Assembly (NCBI GenBank): GCA_026785975.1
Contig: JAJAZB010000314.1
Location: 1-32,310, forward strand
DNA length: 32,310 nt
Direction of reading: 5' to 3'
From: Cytophagaceae bacterium
Lineage (GTDB): Bacteria; Bacteroidota; Bacteroidia; Cytophagales; Spirosomataceae
The notes under the pieces are model-generated. The model was not told where the DNA came from. It worked only from the letters and a program-made list of their open reading frames with translations, and did no database searches. Position 1 is the stretch's first letter. Each line of letters begins with the position of its first letter. The position numbers and the translations under genes are program-made. This document shows, piece after piece, positions 17,478-24,784 of the stretch.

Positions 17478-18065
17478 TTGAACCCCTCGTCTCTGAGAAG
17501 ACAAGCCATAAATACTTCGCATCTTCTGCTCTTCGTTGCCGCCGGACTTGTCCTAATTGAAATTCAACCTCGTTCAATTTGGAACAACCGGCCCTCCACT
17601 CATCGCCAATTTATAGCCCGCCAAGATTCTCTTCCGGGTTCAACCAAGGGTGAAGAACGCGAAATTGGTGGCGTCAGGCTATGTTGATGCCCGCCGGGAC
17701 AATTCCAGATGGGTAGCCCGTCCAACGAACCAGTGCGGCGGTACGATGAAACCCAGGTTGCAGTGACGCTCACCCGAGGGTTTTGGATGGGTAAATATGA
17801 GGTGCCGCAGGGACAATGGAAACGAGTGATTGGCGAGTACCCGGATACGCTTCGGGTAGGGATCGGGGATGACTTTCCCATGCACACAGTTAGTTACATC
17901 GAGGCGGAAGGCTTCTGTCGAAAGCTAACGAGCAAGCCCGCGCGTCGGGGCGGGGCCTGGATCGAGGAGGGATGTACCTGCCGATCGGCCTACCGAATCC
18001 GGTACGAACCCGAGCGGCGGTCCGATCACATTGGCTTTCGCATTGCCATTGCCCGGACTCGTTAG
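17478..18065 (+). pseudogene. SUMF1/formylglycine-generating-enzyme-like protein: in-frame stop plus internal deletion
   Basis: One frame reads PGSTKGEEREIGGVRLC*CPPGQFQMGSPSNEPVRRYDETQVAVTLTRGFWMGKYEVPQGQWKRVIGE...AEGFCRKLTSKPARRGGAWIEEGCTCRSAYRIRYEPERRSDHIGFRIA; stop TGA at 17685-17687; central domain region missing. Confidence 0.75.
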
Positions 18066-18112
18066 CCAAAATTCACTTTCCAGGCAACCCAATCGCTGCT
18101 GAGCGATTATTC

Positions 18113-18658
18113 TTACTTCAACGGCACCGAAACCCGGGTTGCATCCCAGGCCAGTACCATCGCCGGGACGCTTTCGTCGAAGGAGATGGTGAATTGTTCC
18201 AGCGGCGGGTTTTGCACCTCGACGGGCACCTGGATTTGTAGCACGTCGGCCTCGGCTTCGCGGCTGGCCACTTGATCGAAGTTTACACCCCAGGAGTATT
18301 GCTTGCCGTTGAAAATCACCGTCCAGGTGTCTTTTTCGGGAATCGTCCAGAGCGTGTATTTTCCGGCGGGCAGGGGTTTGCCACCAATCGTTAGGTCTTT
18401 GTTGGTGGTGAAGGTAGTCGCTTCGTTGGCACCCGTCCGCCACACCTTACCGTAAGGCTCAAGACCGCCGAAAATCACCCGGCCCTTTTTGGAGGGACGA
18501 TTGTAAAACACCGAGATTTCAGCGCCGTTCTGCTTGTACTCGACGGTGGCTTCGGGGCTGGCCTTCTTGGTGTTGGCCTGAATGACTTTAAACGCAACGA
18601 ACAGCAACACGACCAGAACACCAACGACGATGCCGGTCAATTTTAAGGCTTTTTTCAT
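18113..18658 (-). CDS. DUF2911 domain-containing protein
   Basis: EISVFYNRPSKKGRVIFGGLEPYGKVWRTGANEATTFTTNKDLTIGGKPLPAGKYTLWTIP. Confidence 0.93.
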   Translation of the reverse strand: MKKALKLTGIVVGVLVVLLFVAFKVIQANTKKASPEATVEYKQNGAEISVFYNRPSKKGRVIFGGLEPYGKVWRTGANEATTFTTNKDLTIGGKPLPAGKYTLWTIPEKDTWTVIFNGKQYSWGVNFDQVASREAEADVLQIQVPVEVQNPPLEQFTISFDESVPAMVLAWDATRVSVPLK

Positions 18659-18773
18659 GAAAACGGGTGGGTTAAAAAAAGTTGTGGGTAAATGCGTTTG
18701 CTAAGAAACCAAAATTTTTACTGTTCCGCAAGTGCGCTTCGGCTGTCCGTCCGACTTTTTCCAAGTATCCCTC

Positions 18774-18803
18774 TTGCCTTCCGTAAAAATTTTTCTACCT
18801 TTG
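18774..18803 (+). promoter_or_regulatory. Bacteroidota-type promoter for rpmH (TTG-N19-TACCTTTG)
   Basis: TTG at 18774-18776 and TACCTTTG at 18796-18803, 19-nt spacer, upstream of rpmH. Confidence 0.65.
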
Positions 18804-18848
18804 CCAGCCCAAATTGACACTACACGCCGACACTAATTCGATACGTTC

Positions 18849-19007
18849 ATGAAAAGGACTTTTCAACCTTCCAACCGCAAGCGTCGCAACAAACATGGCT
18901 TTCGCGAGCGCATGAGCACCGCCAATGGTCGCCGGGTTATTACTGCCCGCCGCGCCAAAGGCCGCTGGAAACTCACCGTTGCCGACGAGAAACGCCACAA
19001 GCAGTAG
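18849..19007 (+). CDS. rpmH: 50S ribosomal protein L34
   Basis: [52 protein letters not shown], 52 aa; canonical rpmH-rnpA order; below ORF-track size cutoff. Confidence 0.97.
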   Translation: MKRTFQPSNRKRRNKHGFRERMSTANGRRVITARRAKGRWKLTVADEKRHKQ

Positions 19008-19086
19008 TAAAAAGATAAAAGTGAAGAGTGAAAAGTTAATTGTGGAAATTCTAACTTTTCACTCTTCACTTTTATCTTTTTACTAC
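19004..19086. repeat. Perfect 35-bp inverted repeat filling the rpmH-rnpA spacer and including the rpmH stop codon
   Basis: GTAGTAAAAAGATAAAAGTGAAGAGTGAAAAGTTA (19004-19038) vs its exact reverse complement at 19052-19086. Confidence 0.93.
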
Positions 19087-19096
19087 TTTTTATTTG

Positions 19097-19504
19097 ATGC
19101 GCGAAACATTTAAGAAGGCCGAACGGCTTTCGAGCAAAAAGATTATTGAACGGCTTTTTGCGAAGGGTAGCGCGGAAACCATCTCGGTTTTCGGCTACCC
19201 TTTTCGTGTTTTGTACCTTTCCGGGGCAACGCCGCCCGATGCTGCCCCGGTTGAACCCCAACCGCCCGCCATCCTGATTTCAGTGTCGAAGCGGTATTTT
19301 AAGAAAGCCGTCGATCGTAATCTCATCAAACGCCGCATCCGCGAGGCTTACCGCCGCAACAAAGGGCTGCTTTTTGAAGGAACCGCCGCCCATCCAGCTA
19401 CCGACATCGCCCTGATTTACGTGGCCAAAGAAAAAATATCGTTTGATGCGTTAGAAAAAAAGCTGAAATTCGTTCTAAAACAGATTGCCAAAGCGACCGT
19501 GTGA
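19097..19504 (+). CDS. rnpA: Ribonuclease P protein component
   Basis: MRETFKKAERLSSKKIIERLFAKG...VSKRYFKKAVDRNLIKRRIREAYRRNKG. Confidence 0.95.
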   Translation: MRETFKKAERLSSKKIIERLFAKGSAETISVFGYPFRVLYLSGATPPDAAPVEPQPPAILISVSKRYFKKAVDRNLIKRRIREAYRRNKGLLFEGTAAHPATDIALIYVAKEKISFDALEKKLKFVLKQIAKATV

Positions 19505-19535
19505 TTTTGTGAATGATTTTTGCAGCAACTCTGTT

Positions 19536-19665
19536 AGGACTATCGCTCACGGGGCCTGGAGCCTCCCCCCCGGCCCCTCTCCGGTGGAGAGGGGTGACTC
19601 AGAAACCTGGATTACCTCCCCTCTCCACCGGAGAGGGGCCGGGGGTGAGGCTAAGCGAAAGTCCT
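19536..19665. repeat. ORF-less palindromic element sharing its ends with the ileS DUF559 insert
   Basis: Core 19561-19651 (91 bp): gcctcccccccggcccctctccggtggagagggg ... cccctctccaccggagaggggccgggggtgaggc; outer AGGACTATCGCT / AGCGAAAGTCCT. Confidence 0.85.
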
Positions 19666-19720
19666 ATCTGTACGATTCCTGTTCTCTTTTTTTAGAAATC
19701 TTGTTTTGACCGACATTTCC

Positions 19721-21379
19721 ATGAAACGCCGTTCCCTCAAACTCCTCCTGCTGACCGGCCTGACCGGAATCGGCCTCACGTTCGCTTCGTTCACCGATCC
19801 TGGTGATCGCTTTTTTGAGATTGCCAAAAACCTGGACATTTTCGCTACCCTGTTTAAGGAACTCAATACGTACTACGTCGACGAGATCAACCCCAACAAA
19901 ACGATGCGCGCCAGCATTGAGGCCATGCTCAAATCGCTCGATCCGTACACCAACTACTTCCCGGAAGACGACATTGAGGATTACATGACCATGACCACTG
20001 GCAAGTACAACGGCATCGGGGCGCTCATTGGCACCCGGCAGGGGCAGCACCTGGTCATGATGGTGTACGAGGAAACGCCCGCCGAAAAAGCGGGTCTGAA
20101 AATTGGCGACGAAATTCTGAAAATCGACGGGGTGGATTTGAAAAGTCGGCCCGGCCTCGACATTGGCAAACTGCTGAAGGGCCAAACGGGTACGTCGGTA
20201 AAACTGACCGTAAAACGCTACGGTCAGCAATCCAGTGAAGAACTATCGGTGGGCCGCGACGTGGTCAAAATGACCAACGTGCCCTACTACGGCATGGTTT
20301 CGGACGAAGTGGGCTACATCGACTTGAAGGATTTTACCAACACGGCTTCGCGGGAAGTACGGGCGGCATTCCAGGATTTGAAGGGCAAGGGCATGAAGAA
20401 ACTCATCCTCGACCTGCGCGACAACCCCGGCGGATTGCTCAACATGGCGGTGGATATTTCCAACGTGTTTATTCCAAAAGATGCCGAAGTCGTGAGTACC
20501 AAAGGCAAAGTGACGGAGTGGAACAAAACCTACACGGCACTCAATCCGGCGATGGACGCCGAAATGCCCTTGGTCGTCCTGACCAACAGCCGCAGCGCCT
20601 CAGCCGCTGAAATCGTGGCCGGTGTGATCCAGGATTACGACCGGGGCGTATTGGTCGGACAGCGCAGTTTTGGCAAAGGATTGGTACAGGTTACCCGCGA
20701 TTTATCGTACAATTCCAAGTTGAAAGTGACCACGGCCAAGTACTACATCCCGTCGGGGCGTTGCATTCAGGCCATTGATTACAGCCACCGCAACCCGGAT
20801 GGTTCCGTGGGCAAAATTGCGGATTCGTTGAAGGCCGCCTTCAAGACCAAAAACGGGCGGGCGGTGTACGACGGGGGCGGCATTGCGCCCGACGTGGACG
20901 TTGAAAAGATGGTCCCCGCAGCGGTCACGGCCAGCCTGATGCAAAAAGGGCTGCTTTTCGACTACGCCAACAAGTACCACCACGACCATCCGACCGTTAA
21001 GCCTGCCCGCGAGTTCTTTTTATCCGACACCGACTATCAGGGTTTCACCAAGTGGCTGGCCGACAAGGAGTACGATTACACGACGCAGGTCGAGCGGGAG
21101 TTTGACGAATTAGAGGCCTCGGCTAAAAAGGAAAAATACTACGACGGCGTCCAGGAGCAATTGAAGTCGCTCCGTACAAAGTTATCGCACAGCAAAGAAA
21201 CCGATTTGCAAAAGTTCAAGGACGAAATCAAGTACCAATTGGAGCAGGAGATTGTGGTGCATTATTATTTGCAAAAAGGCGTTCGTGAGCTTTCTTTCGC
21301 CAAAGACCCGGAAATCCAAACTGCCGTTAAACTCTTCGCCGATATGCCCCGGTATCAAGCGATCTTGAAAGGAAAGTAG
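19721..21379 (+). CDS. S41 family C-terminal processing peptidase with PDZ domain
   Basis: MVYEETPAEKAGLKIGDEILKIDG (PDZ); LILDLRDNPGGLL; SASAAEIVAGVIQDYDRGVLVGQRSFGKGLVQ (Ser/Lys active site). Confidence 0.93.
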   Translation: MKRRSLKLLLLTGLTGIGLTFASFTDPGDRFFEIAKNLDIFATLFKELNTYYVDEINPNKTMRASIEAMLKSLDPYTNYFPEDDIEDYMTMTTGKYNGIGALIGTRQGQHLVMMVYEETPAEKAGLKIGDEILKIDGVDLKSRPGLDIGKLLKGQTGTSVKLTVKRYGQQSSEELSVGRDVVKMTNVPYYGMVSDEVGYIDLKDFTNTASREVRAAFQDLKGKGMKKLILDLRDNPGGLLNMAVDISNVFIPKDAEVVSTKGKVTEWNKTYTALNPAMDAEMPLVVLTNSRSASAAEIVAGVIQDYDRGVLVGQRSFGKGLVQVTRDLSYNSKLKVTTAKYYIPSGRCIQAIDYSHRNPDGSVGKIADSLKAAFKTKNGRAVYDGGGIAPDVDVEKMVPAAVTASLMQKGLLFDYANKYHHDHPTVKPAREFFLSDTDYQGFTKWLADKEYDYTTQVEREFDELEASAKKEKYYDGVQEQLKSLRTKLSHSKETDLQKFKDEIKYQLEQEIVVHYYLQKGVRELSFAKDPEIQTAVKLFADMPRYQAILKGK

Positions 21380-21475
21380 GGCAATTTAGGGCATAGAGCA
21401 TAGGGCAGAGGGCATAGTTGGCTTACGCAAATTTAACTATGCCCTCTGCCCTATGCTCTATGCCCTAAATTGCCC
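21379..21475. repeat. Perfect 41-bp inverted repeat filling the S41 protease-tsaB spacer
   Basis: GGGCAATTTAGGGCATAGAGCATAGGGCAGAGGGCATAGTT (21379-21419) vs exact reverse complement 21435-21475; left arm starts in the stop codon, right arm ends 1 nt before ATG. Confidence 0.95.
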
Positions 21476-21476
21476 C

Positions 21477-22160
21477 ATGCCCTTACTTCTTTCCCTCGAA
21501 ACCTCCACCCGCGTCTGTTCCGTAGCCTTGCACCAGCATGGCGTTTTGCTGGCCTGCTACGAGTTGCTGACTGAAAAATCGCATTCGGGAATGCTGACAA
21601 CGTTGGTGCAACAGGTCGTTGAACACGCCGGGGTTTCGTTGAATCAGCTTGACGCCATCGCGGTCGCCAAAGGCCCGGGTTCGTACACGGGTTTGCGCAT
21701 CGGGGTTTCAACCGCCAAAGGACTTTGTTACGCCCTTGAAAAGCCCTTGATTTCGGTCAATACCCTCGAAGCGATGGCCTCACAAATCCGCGATTTTATG
21801 CCGGTTGAAGCGCTGCTTTGTCCCTTGCTCGACGCCAGACGCATGGAAGTGTACTGTGGTTTGTTCGACACGCAGTTGAATATCGTTGAACCCACGCAGG
21901 CCAAAATTATGGATGAATCGGCCTTTGCCAGTTATCTTTCTGACCGACCTATTTTCTTCTTCGGCGAAGGCGCGGCTAAATGTCAGCCGCTGTTGAGCCA
22001 ACACCGCAACGCCCACTTTCCCACCACGCTGGTTTATCCCAGTGCCCGCACTATTGGCCTATTGGCTACGCGAGCCTACCAAAACGGCCTGTTTGAAGAC
22101 GTAGTGACCTTCGAACCTTTTTACCTGAAAGAATTTCTTGTTGCCAAAAAGAATACGTAA
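21477..22160 (+). CDS. tsaB: tRNA (adenosine(37)-N6)-threonylcarbamoyltransferase complex subunit TsaB
   Basis: LLSLETSTRVCSVALHQHGVLLACYE...AVAKGPGSYTGLRIGVSTAKGLCYAL...PLLDARRMEVY. Confidence 0.95.
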   Translation: MPLLLSLETSTRVCSVALHQHGVLLACYELLTEKSHSGMLTTLVQQVVEHAGVSLNQLDAIAVAKGPGSYTGLRIGVSTAKGLCYALEKPLISVNTLEAMASQIRDFMPVEALLCPLLDARRMEVYCGLFDTQLNIVEPTQAKIMDESAFASYLSDRPIFFFGEGAAKCQPLLSQHRNAHFPTTLVYPSARTIGLLATRAYQNGLFEDVVTFEPFYLKEFLVAKKNT

Positions 22161-22178
22161 GCGGGGGAAGAGGGCATG

Positions 22179-22206
22179 AAAAAGCGCCGAGGCAAAGCCC
22201 CGGCGC
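22179..22206 (-). terminator. GC-rich terminator, T-run on minus strand
   Basis: aaaaa-gcgccgaggcaaagccccggcgc; minus strand GCGCCGGGG..CCTCGGCGC-TTTTT; flanked by the palindrome TGAAGAATCAGATTCTTCA (22209-22227). Confidence 0.65.
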
Positions 22207-22450
22207 AATGAAGAATCAGATTCTTCAGAACTTGTTTTATAAAATTGATAGGGTACCTAAAAGAAGCAAGCCGCGCCGCCGCGCTGGTATCTCCCTCAGT
22301 GGCTTATGGTTGACACCAATTGCATGGTGTAAAAGTAAGGAAATTTGGTTGATTGTTTGAACAGTGATTAAATATTCAATGCACTTTGGATAAAAATCAA
22401 CACAAAAAAGCGCCGAAGTAAAACTCCGGCGCTTTGGTACCCTATCAGAT
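22180..22450 (-). ncRNA. Candidate structured minus-strand noncoding transcript(s) between two similar terminators
   Basis: Two GCGCCGRRG hairpins with minus-strand T-runs plus an exact 12-bp inverted pair TGATAGGGTACC (22246-22257) / GGTACCCTATCA (22436-22447); no convincing ORF. Confidence 0.3.
22404..22435 (-). terminator. Second GC-rich terminator, symmetric, stronger T-run on minus strand
   Basis: aaaaaagcgccgaagtaaaactccggcgcttt. Confidence 0.65.
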
Positions 22451-22878
22451 AACTTTGGTGAAAATCCGACCTACCACAGTCAGAATTAAACCAAGGGGTA
22501 TAAATTAATCCGGCCAGGCCGGGTTCATTTCTCAGAAACAACCTCAACGCGGGGTCAAGATCATCCTATAATTTATGGCGGTATGCACTAAATTAATGGT
22601 ATCCCTGAATAGCAGAATCCCATTTCAAGGGTATATCAAAGCTGATACCCTAAATGTAACCTACCCGAGCAAAAAAAATTTTAAAAGGCCAGGCGATTGG
22701 GTTAAAATTGAGCACCTGGTCGGACGGTGAAGTGAGTGATTTTGGTTGGAATTTCAACCAAATTGGTTTGGGAAGATGAAAGAGCGGTTCCTGAAAAGGC
22801 CCCTTTTAACTCTAGAAACGACAGTTTTAACGCGCGTATCAAGGTTTCCGTGCTAAACTGACTCATCGCGAAAGTCCT

Positions 22879-23619
22879 TTACGTTCCGGGTAATCGTTGG
22901 GAAATCGCTTCGGCGGCTTTTCGCAGGGCAACCACGATTTCTTTTTTGCGTTGGGTGCTACAGCGAATTTCGGGCAGAAAAATGCTCAGAGCGGCCACGA
23001 CCTGCGGCCCGTTGCGAATCGGCACGGCGAGGCCGATGATATGGCTCCGGGAATGAGTCGGTGCGAATTCGTCGGTGCGAATTTTTTGCAAAGCCACTTC
23101 CAGCCCGGCGGCACTGCTGGCTTCGGGCCAGATTTCTTCCGCTGGAAATCCGTTCGTTTGCAAAAAAGCCTCCCGCTCTTTGTCCGGCAGGTAGGCTAAC
23201 AGCAGTCGCCCGGTGGCCGTTTCGTACACGCTACGCTCGGTGCGGCTGCGTACCTGCAAATCCTGGTCGGAGTTGACCAGGTGCAGGATGTACCGCTTCT
23301 GGTTGCGGAGTACGCCCAACAATGAAGTTTCGTTGAGGTTCGCCGTGAGGTTTTCCATCGCGTCTTTGGCCGCCACCACCAGGTTTTGCCCGTAGGCCTG
23401 GCTACCCGTCAGGTTGTAGGCCATCGGCCCGAGGCGGTAGCCTTTTTTCCGCCCTACGTGTTCGAGGTAATTCTTCTCAACCAGCGTTCGCAAAATGTTG
23501 GCGCAGGTAGCTTGATTCAATTGAAGCGCCTCAGCGATTTCAGTTAGTGTGAACGCCCGCGACTGGTCGCGGGCCACAAACTCCAAAATGTCGAAGGCTT
23601 TGACGATGACGAGAACCAT
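22879..23619 (-). CDS. IclR family transcriptional regulator (KdgR-like by context)
   Basis: IVKAFDILEFVARDQSRAFTLTEIAEALQLNQATCANILRTLVEKNYLEHVGRKKGYRLG (HTH); effector domain ...ETATGRLLLAYLP...GLAVPIRNGPQVVAALSIFLP. Confidence 0.9.
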   Translation of the reverse strand: MVLVIVKAFDILEFVARDQSRAFTLTEIAEALQLNQATCANILRTLVEKNYLEHVGRKKGYRLGPMAYNLTGSQAYGQNLVVAAKDAMENLTANLNETSLLGVLRNQKRYILHLVNSDQDLQVRSRTERSVYETATGRLLLAYLPDKEREAFLQTNGFPAEEIWPEASSAAGLEVALQKIRTDEFAPTHSRSHIIGLAVPIRNGPQVVAALSIFLPEIRCSTQRKKEIVVALRKAAEAISQRLPGT

Positions 23620-23620
23620 A

Positions 23621-23716
23621 TTTTTTAGGAGTGCCGCGTGCGAAGTGCTTGGTGCAGAGTTAAAAAACAAAGGCTTCGCGCTCTGCACCAAGTACTGCGC
23701 ACGAAGCACTAAAAAA
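23621..23716. repeat. Inverted repeat (GTGCTTGGTGC/GTACTTGGTGC words) filling the kduD-IclR spacer
   Basis: GTGCGAAGTGCTTGGTGCAGAG (23638-23659) vs CTCTGCACCAAGTACTGCGCAC (23681-23702), outer TTTTTTAG / CTAAAAAA. Confidence 0.87.
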
Positions 23717-24487
23717 TTACCTTCCCATCCACCCGCCGTCCACCGTCAGGATGGTGCCGTGGACGTAATCGGAGGCGGCAGAAGCCAGAAAAACCGTTGG
23801 GCCAGCAAAATCTTCGGGCTGGCCCCAACGGCCCGCCGGGATGCGGGCGAGAATGGACTGGCTGCGCTCGGCGTCGGCTTGCAGGGCGGCGGTGTTGTCG
23901 GTGGCGATGTAGCCGGGCGCGATGGCGTTCACGTTCACGCCTTTTCCGGCCCATTCATTGGCCAGCGCTTTCACTAGGCTGCCAATGGCCCCCTTGCTGG
24001 CGGCGTAACCCGGCACGTTGATGCCGCCCTGAAAGGTGAGCAACGAGGCGGTGAAAATGATTTTCCCCGCCCCCCTCGCCACCATTTCTTTCCCAATTTC
24101 CCGGCTTAATACGAACTGCGCATTGAGGTTGGTTTCGATCACCGCATCCCAAAACTCGTCGGGGTGTTCCGCAGCGGGTTTGCGCATGATCGTGCCGGCA
24201 TTATTGACGAGGATGTCGATTTTCGGGAAATCCTGCTTCACCTGGCTGATGAAACCGTGCAGGGCGGCGCGGTCAGCAAAATCACAGGCGTAGCCTCGAA
24301 ACTGCCGACCCAAGGCGGTGACTTCCTTTTCTACAGCACTGCCGCTCGCTTCGAGCGTGGCCGACACGCCGATGATGTCGGCTCCGGCTTCGGCCAGGGC
24401 CAGGGCCATCGCTTTGCCGATGCCGCGTTTGCAGCCCGTCACGAGGGCCGTCTTTCCAGTCAGGCCGAATTGGGATTGAAAGCTCAT
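23717..24487 (-). CDS. kduD: SDR oxidoreductase, probable 2-dehydro-3-deoxy-D-gluconate 5-dehydrogenase
   Basis: FGLTGKTALVTGCKRGIGKAMALALAEAGADIIGVS...NNAGTIMRKPAAEHPDEFWDAVIETNLNAQF...PGYAASKGAIGSL...NVNAIAPGYIATDNT. Confidence 0.87.
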   Translation of the reverse strand: MSFQSQFGLTGKTALVTGCKRGIGKAMALALAEAGADIIGVSATLEASGSAVEKEVTALGRQFRGYACDFADRAALHGFISQVKQDFPKIDILVNNAGTIMRKPAAEHPDEFWDAVIETNLNAQFVLSREIGKEMVARGAGKIIFTASLLTFQGGINVPGYAASKGAIGSLVKALANEWAGKGVNVNAIAPGYIATDNTAALQADAERSQSILARIPAGRWGQPEDFAGPTVFLASAASDYVHGTILTVDGGWMGR

Positions 24488-24784
24488 ACTTGATTATTGT
24501 GATTGTAAAAGTAAAAGGAAAACTGCAGAATCAGCTACCCGTTCCCGATGGGAAATTTCAGAGCTAATTTTTCTGTATTTGTAATTATTCCTTGACTTAT
24601 TGGGCATTATGTCTTGGAAAAGATAGGGCCGTTGCAAAATTCCAAGCAGGCCGCTGCATCGGATAGTCTCACAAAAAATATTTATCGTCCAAGTCTTGGC
24701 AAAGATAAAAATTACAAATACTATTGCAATGTGAAACAATATATTCACAATGATAAAGCATTTCTAAACCTACTGAAGCCAAAC

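Noticed and set aside
22868-22878. GCGAAAGTCCT 11-mer also present at 19655-19665 at the edge of the palindromic element
   Set aside because: Only a short match with no further shared sequence; may be chance. Would need a genome-wide count.
1003-23716. CRISPR array interpretation of the short-word repeats
   Set aside because: Units are 7-8 bp, degenerate and in inverted arms; no 25-40-bp direct repeats with unique spacers and no cas genes.
24614-24784. N-terminal extension of the SusC ORF
   Set aside because: AT-rich upstream sequence without signal peptide; a normal signal peptide starts at ATG 24785.
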